The notes under the pieces were generated by a model that was given only the letters and a program-made list of their open reading frames with translations, did no database searches and was not told the origin of the DNA. From positions 28,442,734 through 28,506,733 of the forward strand of contig OU862934.1 in the NCBI GenBank assembly GCA_917880885.1: DNA of 64,000 bases, in the 5' to 3' direction. How positions within the stretch are numbered: position 1 is the stretch's first letter; each line of letters begins with the position of its first letter. This document shows, piece by piece, positions 40,027 to 50,815 of this stretch. A program made the position numbers and the translations under genes. Origin of the DNA: Limnephilus marmoratus. Lineage: Eukaryota > Arthropoda > Insecta > Trichoptera > Limnephilidae.

Positions 40027-40413
40027 GCCATAGTCACCCCAAGTGGTTTGCTACGTTTGGTGACTACAGCAGGGATGCCAGGGTTCTCGGGGTGAGGATT
40101 GTCTAGGTATTGGCTGCGGATTCGTCCGCCCATCTTCTGTGTGGCAGGCCAGGTTTGGAGATACTGGTTGAGGGAAACCCGTTTACCTCTCCGGCAGGAC
40201 TCTTTCGCCTTGTACCGCAATGGGAGGGATAGATTCATATGTTCGTCACTCCAGACATATTGATCCCCAGATTTCTACCTACCCCTCATACCGCTTTCCT
40301 TCCCAGATCTTCCTCTCCTTCCTTTTATTAAAAAAAACCCTCCACACAGCATCCCCCAATATGACACAGGGAAATTATTTTCCTCAGAGCCTTGCGAGGC
40401 TAATGTAAAAAAG
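40027..40413 (+). mobile_element. SINE2 copy, head-truncated
   Basis: It begins inside the head (CATAGTCACCCCAAGTGGTT) and keeps the long middle part (TGCGGATTCGTCCGCCCATC, CACTCCAGACATATTGA). The tail is damaged, with one hairpin arm partly lost, and ends in an A run. Confidence 0.72.
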
Positions 40414-40414
40414 T

Positions 40415-40815
40415 ATCCAAATTTCCCTCAGGGCCAATGTCATCTTTGCGAAATGCTGTGAGGAGGGTCTTTGTGAGGAAACGAAGGGGTGAACCTGGAT
40501 CTGTCGTGTTATAAGAGGGAGGAAACACTCAGGGACTTAGAAAGAGTCGTAGAGACGACCCGTTCTCATGCGACAAATTTCAACCGTGTACAAATGTTAT
40601 GCGTATTTGTTTGGCGTGTTTGTGGCTATGCACCGGTGCCGAGGGGTTTAATGACGCTAGTTCTTCGGAGCATCTTCCATTGTAATACCGGTAGATCAAA
40701 AACAGCATTCCCACCTGACGCCCATGCTCTAAAGCTGAAGATTGCAATTAGTTTATTAAGATAATCTATCAAACGGACCGACCGTTTCTGCACTGAGTCG
40801 AGGGTCTCTTTTCAG
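40415..40815 (-). pseudogene. CR1/L2-like LINE 3' fragment, second copy
   Basis: The inverse of TGAGTTGGTCC-type coding sequence seen at 28243-28819. On the minus strand RYYNGRCSEEL is preserved in frame where the first copy has a frameshift. The 3' end AGGGCC..GGCCAATGTCATC and the CCTCCTCACAG part keep remnants of the shared tail. It directly abuts a SINE2 copy, tail to tail. Confidence 0.72.
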
Positions 40816-40981
40816 GATATTTTCCATATTATATTTCCACATTATATAAAGAAAAATGACAATATTTGTTTTTGAAAGGTGATCCCGACGCAAATTTCAG
40901 CTTTACAAATCCTACAATAATTATAATATCCCGTGATTATTCACTGGTATGTTTTAATGCTTATTATTACAGAGGGAATAC
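40816..40981. other. Unassigned spacer
   Basis: Short AT-rich stretch between a LINE fragment and a SINE2 copy. Confidence 0.4.
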
Positions 40982-41460
40982 AATTTGGGAGGCGGGTAGG
41001 TATGGGTACCGCCGCCCAGGGAACCATTTAATGGACAACCAACACCCCTGCCACAGGTTACCCCAAGTGGTTCGTTACGTTTGGTGACTTAGCAGGAGTG
41101 CACGGGTTCATGGGATGAGGTTTGTCTAGATCTTGGTGGCGGATACGTTTGCCCAACCACTGCGTGGCGGGCTGGATCGGAGGAGACTGATTGAGGGAGG
41201 CCGTTTGACCTCTCCAGCCAGATTCTCCTGACCCTTCGCCTTGCACCGCAGAGTGAGGAATAGATTCATACGTCCGTCACTCCTGGCCACACTGACCCCA
41301 AATTCCTACCCACCCCTCGTACCTTGTTCCTTCCCATAACTTCTTATCCTTCCTTTCCCTTAAAAAAACCATCCACACAGCATCCTCAAAGATAACATAG
41401 GCCCCTAGGAAAATTGTTTTCCTCGGTGCCTCCTGTGTGGAGCTAATGTAAAAAAAAAAA
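40982..41460 (+). mobile_element. SINE2, full-length copy
   Basis: The head TTGGGAGGCGGGTAGGTATG, the middle part (GGCGGATACGTTTGCCCAAC, ACGTCCGTCACTCCTGGCC), the tail GGCCCCTAGGAAAATTG, TTTTCCTCGGTGCC and CTGTGTGGAGCT, and an A run. The hairpin arms have compensating losses, so pairing is weakened. Confidence 0.78.
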
Positions 41461-41505
41461 CAGAAACATAAAACAGCATAAACTTAACATTTAAGCATCC
41501 TTTAA

Positions 41506-42219
41506 GAGCGTTTAACCAGCCAGCGGACGAAAATCCACATTTCGTCGAAAGTTGTTCTTACGATCGTGCAGGGCGGTTACAATGAGAAAGATTAATTATT
41601 CTCCGTACCAGCTTTTTAAAATTATAACTCAATATCGAATTTATTTCAATTCAAATTAGCTTTAATTTATACCTTCATCCAAAAATGCTGAAAGGCGTGA
41701 TGGTAAAACTATTAAAATAATGTACTTTTTATAGTTATTTTTTGATTATAAGTATTTATCATTTTTCAATAATGTCTAAATTTAATAAGAATGTTAAAAA
41801 AATCTGAAATATATTAGTTTGTAAGTGCGCAAATAAATACACAAACGGACCAGTTTTCGCCAAGAAACACACGTTCCTTCCTTTTTTTTTAATGATTTTA
41901 TTGAAACTAAAATTAAAATTCTAAAACATACGTTTGCTAGATAATGTATTGATTTATTTTACTGCATGATTTTATTATTTGAAACGGGTGTGGTATAATA
42001 CAAAAACTTTTTTGAAAATTGAACAAATCTGCCAACGACCTATGGAATAACCTTATTATACTAAAAATTAAAAAAAAATCTCAAAATTTATTACATACGA
42101 ATGCTAGATAAAAGAACAATCTTTCGAAAGCCATTTATAATTTTTTGTGGAAAAGAGTCAATACGTCTAAAAACTTTTTTGAAAATGACGTATTTACGGT
42201 TTTCTCTGGTAATGCCCTC
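41506..42219. mobile_element. TTAA-flanked element, copy 2 (714 bp)
   Basis: It opens GAGCGTTTAACCAGCC and closes GGTAATGCCCTC, with TTAA at 41502-41505 and 42220-42223. It matches 6954-7638 closely but has an extra roughly 30 bp near 41665 (TTTATACCTTCATCC). Confidence 0.78.
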
Positions 42220-42223
42220 TTAA

Positions 42224-42601
42224 GTGACATTTAATATAAATGACGCTATAAAAATCACTCAACTATTAAGCATCATTATAGATAATTTAATTCCATATTA
42301 TAAACTCTTGTTTACATGTCTGCCGTTCTCTGCAATATTACAATAATAATATATGATGAAGTCTTAACTATGTAATTTATTGATTTTGATATAGTTTATC
42401 ACTTTTCCTTATCTTCCTCGTGGAAATATATTATTATATTTATTACTTGTAAATAATTATTTGATAATATTTTGTCATTGACGAATGAAAATCATTTGCT
42501 GACAAATCGTTTCTGCACAACCACCTTATCTGTTTCAAAAGAAATCGAATCAAATTCATTGGAATTGATTATGTACGTAATCGAGAGATAATGTTTCGAA
42601 A
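42224..42601. other. Unassigned AT-rich stretch
   Basis: No recognised frame or repeat. Confidence 0.4.
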
Positions 42602-42929
42602 TACAGTCGATTCCGCTTAATTGGGACATACCGGGACGCGTATTTACAAAACCTATACCGATTCAGTCGCGGTAACGACAATTTACATTTTAAATATACT
42701 TTATATTGGTTATTTTTTATCACTTTGCAAAAACAAAAATTGTTCTAAAATCTAGATAAAATAATCTTTCCAATGTGTATATTAGAAATTAATAATTTTA
42801 TTTCTAAATATTTAAATTTTGATATTGAAAATTTAAAGCGACTGAAACGCGGTAGGGATTGTAAATACGCTTCCGGGACACAAAATTTTTGTCCCAAATA
42901 AGCGGCTGTCCCAAATAAGCGAAGTTCAA

Positions 42930-43245
42930 GGGAGGCCATTTTTGAAGTGACAACTTTTTTAGCACCGTTGTGATTTGAAACTTGATGAAACGAAAAATAG
43001 CGACACTAAAAAGAGACAAGCACATACATCTATAGGATTTAGCCTGCGAGAGAATGAGATAGTATAATCGGTTTCCTCTTTGAGGGGTGCTTTGTAGCCA
43101 ATCGGTCTCCTCTTTGTGGCGTGCTTCGTAGCCAATCGGCCTCGTCTTTGTGCGGTGCTTTGCAGCGTGCCAACTCTTATCTACTTTAGTTTTCTGATGG
43201 TTTCAATTTTACTGCCTGTGAATTGCACACTCTGATTTTATTGAT
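42930..43245 (-). repeat. Repeat family A with a 34-bp triplication
   Basis: The inverse of the family A unit (TTAGCACCGTTGTGATTTG, then AGAGACAAGCACATACATC). Inside it, three 34-bp units start at 43070, 43104 and 43138, each with CTCTTTG and TGCTT and ending at or near GCCAATC. Confidence 0.72.
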
Positions 43246-43262
43246 ATGTATGTTTTACATTA

Positions 43263-43537
43263 GGGGTCATCCAATAATCACGTGATGTTTTTTAGCGACT
43301 TTTTAACTCCCCCCCCCCCCTCCTGGTGATATGTGGTGAGGTTTTAGACTAACCCCTCCCCTACCCAAAATCACGTGTATTTTTTTAGTAAAAAGTATTT
43401 TGAAATATTCAGAATATTATCACGAAAAATAAATACACGTGATATCTCATTATATACCCCCCCCCCCCGTGATATTTGGTGTTTTTCCGAACCTCCCCCC
43501 CCCCTTTCGAGCCTCACGTGATTAACGGACGAACCCT
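43263..43537. mobile_element. TIR element with long C/G runs, about 275 bp
   Basis: The ends GGGGTCATCCAATAATCACG and CACGTGATTAACGGACGAACC are imperfect inverses. Runs of 9-12 C lie at 43307, 43457 and 43493. The centre carries AATACACGTGATATCTCATT. A sister copy with G runs in the opposite orientation is nested at 31845-32125. A TTA on both sides would fit PIF/Harbinger, but this is uncertain. Confidence 0.65.
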
Positions 43538-43639
43538 TATTGGAGTACTCTCGAATGTGTTTTTAAATTTTATTAAATAAAAATAATTACGTATAAATAT
43601 AGGTAGAAATTTAGTCGCTAGACGCGAAATGTGAAAAAC

Positions 43640-44021
43640 GTAAATATTCCGCTAACCGCCGCACTTTTATTAGGCACAGATTTTTGAAATTTGACTATAT
43701 TTCTATTTAATTACTACAAGAAACAACTAATTACGTTTAAGTAGATGGAAAAAGTTGCATTAAATTCAATTTTCATTAAATCAAAGTACAAAATTTTCCG
43801 GATAAAACGATGACTTTAACGCCATTTTGGATATTTTCTTTGTATGCATTACCTGAATTTCATTTCAATCTAAATATTCAAGAATTAATTAACCCAAACT
43901 AAGATACTAAAAACCTATTTTGTGCATGTAGATAGTTGTCTTTTGAAAGTACCTAATTGTTGAAACGAAGTGTAATTTCCATAATCTGTACCTAAGAGTG
44001 CGGCGGTTAGAGGAATAATTA
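43640..44021. mobile_element. Small MITE inside the pogo-like element
   Basis: TATTCCGCTAACCGCCGCAC, then TTAGGCACAGA, at the left is mirrored at the right by TGTACCTAAGAGTGCGGCGG, then TTAGAGGAATA. Arms are about 30 nt and the interior has no protein. No clear target duplication was seen. Confidence 0.6.
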
Positions 44022-44436
44022 GTAAAAAATATTACGTGAGAGTGAAAAAAGACATTTTTTAGCAGGAACATCATGAAGGGATTTCATTTATTTTTATTTA
44101 TTATGTACATATATTAATATAAATTAATATTATTTGGAGGTCCATCGTTTTACATTCTCTTCTAAAATATTATTTGTTTCACTTTAAAATTACTTGTAAC
44201 CCAAACTCGAAAAAATTGTCATCCCCCATCCTCACCGCGCCTCTTACCGAACACCCGCCCTTCTCGTTCACTGAGATACGTTTTGTATCGACTACACACC
44301 GGAATTTATCCCAATTAAACGAAATTGTGTCCCAGTAAATCAGTAGGTATAAGTTTCTTAATTTGGTTTCTGTTCCTTCGGTTATGTCCCGGCTATCCCG
44401 ATAAACCGGTGTACCAATTAAGCGAAATCGACTGTA

Positions 44437-45100
44437 CTTGAAACTGGCACAACTAATAGTTGTTGAGTCAAAATTATCTAAGAATTTTAATGAACTTACG
44501 ATTTCTCGAATAAATTACGTTCGGATGTACAACACGACACAGGCGAGAAACTGGTAAATCAACATCACATCTGAAGTCCATTTTGCAGTATAACTTTTAT
44601 GAATTCGAGCGTTCGTTTTCGAATAAATCGAGTGCAAAGTTGGAATTTTTAAAGGAAAAATTTGAAAATAAATCGATCGGTCCGAGGTTATTTACCAGCC
44701 TTTTTTAAGAAAACATTGTTTTTTCAAAACCATCGTGGTCGTAATATATTATTTTAAAACGTCAAAATCGAGGTTGTCGTATTTTAGAGATCAAAAAATC
44801 ACAGTAATTTCTAAGAGACATTAAAAATTAATCTAATACGTCGTTTTCAATAGACGTAAAATATCGCAATTTTAATCGACATTTTCAGTGCATTAATCGT
44901 ATATTTCGAATATGCACATCACTAGTAGAACATTCCTCGGAAGAAAATATTTGCGCTTGGAGCGTTCTTGAATGTTAAAAATCAACAACAAAACATGCAG
45001 TCATAAAACGCCATCCTTTTGGATGGAGTTTCTAAAAAAAACTACCTAAAATAACAAGAACATCGACACATACTGGATGCCCCGAGGGAAATAATTTCTA
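44437..45100. other. Unassigned stretch
   Basis: About 660 bp, AT-rich. AATATGCACATCACTAG near 44909-44925 resembles a hAT terminus without a partner. Confidence 0.4.
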
Positions 45101-45103
45101 AGT

Positions 45104-45190
45104 CAACCCTGAAGAAGTGAGCATTACTCACGAAACGTGTTGGTTTTTTATAAACAATAAAAGTGGTTAAAACTAATTAATCTGTTAATT
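45104..45190 (+). repeat. Penelope-like terminal fragment
   Basis: CCCTGAAGAAGTGAGCATTA, then CTCACGAAACGTGTTGG, has the CTGAAGA, 5-bp helix (GTGAG/CTCAC) and GAAA arrangement also seen at 6170-6195. There is only one arm here, so it is not a palindrome. Confidence 0.5.
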
Positions 45191-45302
45191 TTTAATTAAA
45201 ATGGTGCAACAAAATAAGTTTGCTGTGTTTGAAGAAATAATTTTTCTCAGGGAAATGCCGTGTGATGGGGGGGAGTGATCCATTTGCCTTTCAAAAAGCA
45301 AT

Positions 45303-45719
45303 TTTTTTTTTTTTACAGTGAATACCGCACAAGAATCTCAACTGCTCCCGTCTGGAGCCAGTGAGACTATGGCATCCCCAATTGGGGTATGTTGTGAGGC
45401 TGAAGGTAGTGGGGAGGGGAAGGAGGTGGGGAAGGGGAAGGTTGGGAAGTACCTGGCTATTCAGATCTGGTCACTAAACACGGCTAAAGCCATTTTCAAG
45501 CAACGTTTCAATTCTGAATGGTGGTCTTAGACCAGGGCGATACTAATAGTATCTTCCACTCTGGAACATGCCGCAAATATACTATATATTATTTTAAATG
45601 AATTAATTGTGAAATAACACAAATTAATCAAATAAAATTTATTTGCGCATGCCGGGTTCGAACCCGCGACCTCCGGAATGTGAGTCAAGAGTCTTAGCCA
45701 CTGGACTACGGAGGTCGTC
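45303..45719 (-). mobile_element. SINE1, full-length, inverted twin of 8310-8734
   Basis: T run, then TGAATACCGCACAAGAATC, and the whole SINE1 in inverse order to GGACTACGGAGGTCGTCA. It differs from the 8310-8734 copy at only a few positions, making the two the youngest SINE1 copies in the window. Flanking sequences differ, so they are separate insertions. Confidence 0.88.
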
Positions 45720-45759
45720 AATTATTTGCGAATGCTCAAAAAATGTTCAAAACAGCAAC

Positions 45760-46004
45760 GGGAACCTTTATTGGATAACCAACACCTCTGCCATAGGTCA
45801 CCAAGTGATTCGCTACGTTTGGTGATTTAGCACGGGTGCCCTGGTTCATGGGATGAGGTTTTTCTAGGTCTGATGACCAGGACACACTGAACCCCAGATT
45901 CCTACCCACCCCTTAAACCCTTTTCATTCCCAGAACTCTCCTCTCCTTCCTTTCCCTAAATAAATTATTTTCCTCAGGGCCTCCTGTGTGAGGCTCAAAA
46001 AAAA
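45760..46004 (+). mobile_element. SINE2 copy, internally deleted
   Basis: It starts within the head (GGAACCTTTATTGGATAACC) and has the short-subfamily junction (AGGTCTGATGACCAGGACAC). It has lost the left arm of the tail hairpin, keeping TTTTCCTCAGGGCC, and ends in A residues. Confidence 0.7.
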
Positions 46005-46027
46005 GAGACAGAACAAAAGAACTAAAT

Positions 46028-46135
46028 AACCATCACGCCGTTTCCCGCAGGGGTAAGCAGAGAGAACGGACCGCCAAACAACTCGGTCTTGGCACACACT
46101 ATTTGCATCATTCACATTCATACATCGTCTCAACA
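46028..46135 (+). repeat. RTE-like LINE terminal fragment
   Basis: ACCATCACGCCGTTTCCCGC, then CGGACCGCCAAACAACTCGG and TCTTGGCACACACTATTTGC, form the intact arrangement that is split at 2960/3403. Confidence 0.55.
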
Positions 46136-47164
46136 AAAGAACGAATTTTAAAATTATTTGAAATAATTCTGAAGATTTTTAAACTTTTTTTCAGTATTTA
46201 ACAATAATTAATAAAAAGTAATTTTTTTTTTAAAGATCCTCAACCGATAAAGCTCATGATGGAAATGACGTTGTCCGTTGCAAATAGTTGCTGTGATCTA
46301 GAAATTTCAAAGAGCTGTGCAAATTTATCACGCCAGAGCTCACCGTTGGAAATTTTTAACTAATTCAGAAACATATTTAAAAAGAATTAAAATAAAGAAA
46401 TAAAAAAATGATGATAAATAAATACGAAAAAATGTTGACATAAATTCTAGAGCCGCGGTAAAACATTACAAAATTTATGTAATTCTTAACAAACCATTGT
46501 TTTTTTTTCACTGTTCACACAAAAACACAATTATTTTAATATTAAAAATACAAAACTTCTCACAAAACCACAAGAATATTTTTTTTAATACCACAAACTT
46601 TTGTAAATATTTCTGTTGTCCTATATTAATAAATTCCAACCACAATAGGTTCCACGCCACTTATCAGCGCAGCACAAAAGACCGGGAAAAAGATAACACA
46701 AACCTAACCGCTAGCGAAGAATGACAATGGAAAATTATAAATATTAATAACAATAATTGCATTAGAAAGGGCAATTACGCGGAGCGAAAAGAAACACGTC
46801 CGCGCGCGACGATCGATCTACTTCGACTGAATTTCAAACGGTGGCATTCGTTATTCGTTCGAATTTCGAATGGATGAGTCCAAGAACGAATCGGGGTAAC
46901 TTTGCCCAATGTGAAATTTTATTGACATTGAAATTAAAACGGGGCAGGTTATTGCTTCATTGTTGGCTGGAAAATATATTGATTGATTGATTAATTTGAC
47001 ACTTGCACCCGTAGCTCTCAATTCATTGGGGGCGATTGATATGAATGATAATACAAATAAATAAATTGAACGTTGGTTTTACGTTATCTCTGTCACATAT
47101 ACCCAGCATTTTTAAATGGAGTAGTGCTTACAACACTTGGTTTTATGTCGAAGTTTGCTGGTTA
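46136..47164. other. Unassigned stretch
   Basis: About 1 kb, mostly AT-rich. A GC-richer segment at 46775-46900 has ATTCGTTCGAATTTCGAATG, which is self-complementary in part, but no exon-like frame. Confidence 0.4.
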
Positions 47165-47980
47165 GATTCGCTTCGAAGAACACGATACACTTTTAGTTAA
47201 TTGTCCTTCACTCGTTGTAAAAACATTATAATTTACGATTATAAAATAAAAGGCGAAACGTTATCACGTGTAAAATCCGTGAAAGATCTCGGTCTTTGAT
47301 CCCGAACTGACATTCTCTTGCCATATATCGCAGCTCACTCAGTCTTGCTACAAACTTCTTGGATTCATCATCAGGACTTGTAAGCAATTTGATAACCAAG
47401 AAGCTATGCTAGCGTTATTCGATGGCATACTGAGAAGCAAACTGGAGTACGCGAGCTATGTTTGGATACCGTACCACCAGAAGTACATTGATATGTTAGA
47501 GCAAATCCAGAAGAAATTCCTCAGGTATGTTTATATGCGGAAGCATGGAACCTATCCAAGGTTCATGCACCATATTGACTTACTTGAGGAAACTGATTCT
47601 GTGAGCCTAGAAACTAGAAGGAAAGCAAGTCTTGCTATTCTGTCTTTCAAAATTTGGAACAATTTCATCAATAGCCCATTTCTCTTGGGATGCTATGATT
47701 TATATGTACCAGACCACTACAGCCGAAGTCGACATCATGACTTATTTAAAGTACCGAACGGCAGAACAGACATCTTGGCAAAGCATAGCATGACGAGGGG
47801 AGTGGTGCTGTTAAATGAAATTGCAAACCATTTGGATGTAAGTGACTGTTCTTTATATGCCTTAAAAACAATATTGAAGAGTCACTTGCCTAAATGCTGA
47901 TAGGGTAACTAAATTGTACTGTAATTGGAATTATTCTGTTGTACAATAATAATAAAAAATAAAAATAAAATAAAAATTTC
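47165..47980 (+). pseudogene. 5'-truncated LINE, polymerase C-terminus
   Basis: The frame is open from about 47297 (FDPELTFSCHISQLTQ) through CYKLLGFIIRTCKQFDNQEA, LEYASYVWIPYHQKYIDMLE and QIQKKFLRYVYMRK to the stop after ILKSHLPKC at about 47900. These are conserved C-terminal motifs of Jockey/R1-type LINEs. One frameshift lies near 47296. The tail at 47946-47978 is AATAAAAATAAAAT-like. There is no endonuclease or catalytic box. Confidence 0.78.
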
Positions 47981-48149
47981 GAACAGAGCTAGAGTAACGG
48001 ACCTCTGAGACGATGACCTTTCAAGTGTCAACAAAACAAAGGGTGTTGATTGTCGTTTTGATGACAATGTTACATTTACGTACCGTCGAAACACCCTAAC
48101 ATAAGAAGTGTCGACATTAAATTAAAGTAATAGGGTAAAAAAGAACAAG
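47981..48149. other. Unassigned spacer
   Basis: ACATAAGAAGTGTCGACATT and neighbouring sequence showed no repeat relation. Confidence 0.35.
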
Positions 48150-48915
48150 GAAGGATTTTTTTTCATCAATTTTCTCTTTTGGCACTATTAATATTGTCAC
48201 TGTTTTGTCTTGTCAATGTTATTTTTTGTCAAAGTTCGTTTTTTGACACTGTTCTGTTTTGTCATTGGTCTTTTTTGTCATTGTCTAGTTTTGTCGCTGT
48301 TCTATTTTGTCAATGTTCTTTTTTCTTGATGGTCGTTTTTTGACACTGTTCTCTTTCGTCACTATTCTATTTTGTCACTTTCTGTTTCGTCTGTTATTTT
48401 TGCCACTTTTCTGTTGTGCTAATGTTAATTTTTCTTATTGTTCGTTTTTGATACTGTTCTGTTTCGTCTCTGTTCTTTTTGGTCAATGTTATTTTTTCTT
48501 AATATTCGTTTTTTGACACTGCTCTGTTTCGTTACTGTTCTTATCTGTTTGGTGGCTGTTCTGTTTCTCTCTGTTCTCTTTTGTCACTATTCTGTTTTAA
48601 AGATGTTCTTTTTTGTCAATGTTCGTTTTTTGATACTCTTCTGTTTCGACGTTGTTTTTTGTCACGGTTCTGTTTCACCTCCGTTTATTTTTGTTACTGT
48701 TGGTTTTGAAAATGTCCCTTTTTCTTAATGTTCATTTTTTAACACTGATCTGTTTCGTCTCTGTTCTTTTATGTCTTTCTTCTTTTTTGTCACTTTTCTG
48801 TTTTGTCAATGTTCTTCTTTTTTAATTCATTTTTTGACACTGATCTGTTTCGTCTCTGTTCTTTTTTGTCACTATTCTGCCTTGTCGCTGTTTTGTTTTG
48901 CACTGCTCTTTTTCG
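48150..48915 (+). repeat. T-rich minisatellite, about 0.75 kb
   Basis: Units of about 20 bp such as TTTTGTCACTGTTCTGTTT alternate with TTTTGTCAATGTTCTTTT. A longer period of roughly 100 bp is marked by CGTTTTTTGACACTG at about 48235, 48334, 48505, 48622 and 48825. The strand is almost free of A runs and rich in T and C. Open frames across it are low-complexity Phe/Leu/Val and not genes. Confidence 0.8.
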
Positions 48916-48954
48916 TGGTGGAATTAAAATTTTTAACCTGACGTTGGTTGTTTG

Positions 48955-49040
48955 ACACGGTTCCACGCCAACTGAGAATAAGGTGAACTCAACACCTACT
49001 TGAAAAGTCATTAAAAGCTATGAAAAATATAATTTTAAAT
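48955..49040 (+). repeat. Repeat family E
   Basis: CAACTGAGAATAAGGTGAAC, then CTTGAAAAGTCATTAAAAGC and TATGAAAAATA, match 62268-62347 in the same order. Confidence 0.55.
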
Positions 49041-49827
49041 TAGCCAATAACCCTAACCTAACGTAACCTATATAACCAATTTTTTAAAGTATTTCTTTTT
49101 ATCACTCTAATTGACTTATCTGAGATGGTTCCGAGTTGGTTTCATTCCGAGTTGTCCGGTCACCGTTTGACACATGTATCATTGTGTCAAATCCGGCCCT
49201 GCGGTCACCTTGGCAATATGACTGACACACACACACAGAACCGAGCCCTGTGTCAACACGGCGAGCAACGAATGACGTCACAAGCGCTAATGATAACGAG
49301 AGGCTACCGGCATGGCAGGCCTCGCATATAATAATATGGACCGCCGATAGCTCCGTTGCGACCTCTCCCTCTTTCTCATTAGCGAGACGTAAAACAGAAA
49401 GAGAGGTTAGAATGGAGTTGTCCATGGTGTCTATTAGGGTGGGTCCTTTTTTGAGTATTTTTTAAGACGTCATTCTCTGAGTGATCTCAAAGGATGTCTC
49501 CAATGGGACCTCTGCGGGAAAATGGGACATATGGATATTTTAATGATGTATTTTTTTCATACCGATCCCCACAAATAAACTATTCCAGAGGACCGATTCT
49601 GTATCTTCTGTGGATACGGAAAAGATTCCATACGGAATCGGCTGTCTGTGTGATTTTCTACGACTTTCAATTGCTTTTTCTATGGGTGATGTTTGAAACA
49701 CGAAATACTGTTAGTATACACATGATTATTTATTAATTTAATGTACGTTTAAAGTTGTATACCATGGATTTGACATTTGTGCAATGCAGTTTCTTAGTTT
49801 TGGCAAAGTTAGTAATTCATGTTTATA
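49041..49827. other. Unassigned stretch, partly GC-rich
   Basis: GAGTTGTCCGGTCACCGTTT at 49150-49169 recurs at 27199-27218. A TAGGGTGGGTCCTTTTTT block at 49435-49453 looks like a transposon terminus, but no partner was found. 49200-49400 is GC-richer with no splice-supported exon. Confidence 0.4.
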
Positions 49828-50006
49828 CAGGGTGTTAAGGGACGTACTTGACTTACTTTAACCAGTGATTCCTGACATTATTTGGATTACAAAATGTAAA
49901 TAAAATTTTAATCTCGGTCGACATTTATGTTATTTTTTCTACAAAAATAAAAAGAATGTAAGATGTTGGACAATTGGAGGCAGGGTTAGGGGTTGGTCGG
50001 TTACTC

Positions 50007-50560
50007 CAGTGGTCCCCAACCTATGGGCCGTGGACCAAATGGTAATGGGTCGCGCAAGGGCTTGCATAAAATCAAAATACTTTTGAAAAAAAAAAATAAG
50101 CTGTTATTATCGTTGTTCTTATGTAAATGTTAAATTCGGGTGAAGGTTATTAATGAATGTAAGAAAATTCTTTAATTATCTGTTGCTAACTGACCAAGTG
50201 TGCAGTTAGCAGGGGTGCCCGGGTTCATGGGGTGAGGTTTGTCTAGGTCTTGGAGGCGGATGACCAGGACATACTGAACCCTAGATTCCTACCCACCCCT
50301 TAAACCCTTTTCCTTCCCAGAACTCTCCTCTCCTTCCTTTCCTTAAAAAAAACCCTCCACACAGCATCCTCAAAGATGACATAGGCCCTGAGGGAAATTA
50401 TTTTCCTCAGGGCCTCCTGTATGGAGCTCATGTAAAAAAAAAAAAAGTAACGAAGATATTTTCAACTGTGTGGGTGTGTGTATCCCCCCCCCCCAGTGCG
50501 CCGCGGTAAAATTATCAAACAATAACTGGGCCGCGGCGACAAAAAAGTTGGGGCCCACTG
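50007..50560. mobile_element. hAT element inside T2 copy B
   Basis: The ends CAGTGGTCCCCAACC and GTTGGGGCCCACTG are flanked by GGTTACTC (49999-50006 and 50561-50568). T2 copy A has the empty site. SINE2 at 50206-50446 is nested within. Short GGGCCG and GCGCCGCGGTAAAATTATCA blocks are typical hAT subterminal sequence. No transposase is present. Confidence 0.88.
50206..50446 (+). mobile_element. SINE2 3' copy inside the hAT element
   Basis: It begins at AGTTAGCAGGGGTGCCCGG and has the short-subfamily middle, an intact tail hairpin (GGCCCTGAGG..CCTCAGGGCC), outer arms CTCCACACAG and CTGTATGGAG, and an A run of 13. It is the third level of nesting. Confidence 0.8.
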
Positions 50561-50815
50561 GGTTACTCGGCTGAGTGACCAGTAACGACATGCAGAAGAA
50601 TTTTTATTGTTTGATTTTGAAGAAAAAAAATTTGAAAAAAAGTCACCGGAGATCAAAATTTCATTAACGTTTTTTACTCTTAATAATGTCAGGAATCACT
50701 GGTTAATAAAGTAAGTCAAGTTGAACACCCTGCATAGATTGAAACGGAACTTCGCAAATGTCAAATTCATGGTATACAACTTAAAACATATATTAAATGA
50801 ATAAAAAATTTTTTT

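Larger units (their letters stand above)
42604..44434. mobile_element. pogo/Tigger-like element with three nested insertions
   Basis: The ends CAGTCGATTCCGCTTAATTG and CAATTAAGCGAAATCGACTG are flanked by TA (42602-42603 and 44435-44436), the pattern of pogo-type Tc1/mariner elements. GTCCCAAATAAGCG repeats lie inside. Family A (42930-43245), a G/C-run TIR element (43263-43537) and a small MITE (43640-44021) lie within. No transposase frame survives. Confidence 0.75.
49828..50732. mobile_element. Inverted-terminal element T2, copy B, interrupted
   Basis: The ends CAGGGTGTTAAGGGACGTAC and GAACACCCTG are joined by arms GACTTACTTTAACCAGTGAT and their inverse (ATCACTGGTTAATAAAGTAA). Removing the hAT at 50007-50560 gives a structure like copy A at 4866-5222. 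A TA lies left and CA right, so a mutated TA duplication is possible. Confidence 0.75.

Noticed and set aside
38540..44925. Large hAT element spanning TAGTGATGGGC and GCACATCACTA
   Set aside because: The 8-bp flanks do not match, and the ends are common short motifs; no support for a single element.
48307..48728. Phe/Leu-rich membrane-like proteins
   Set aside because: They are translations of a T-rich minisatellite.
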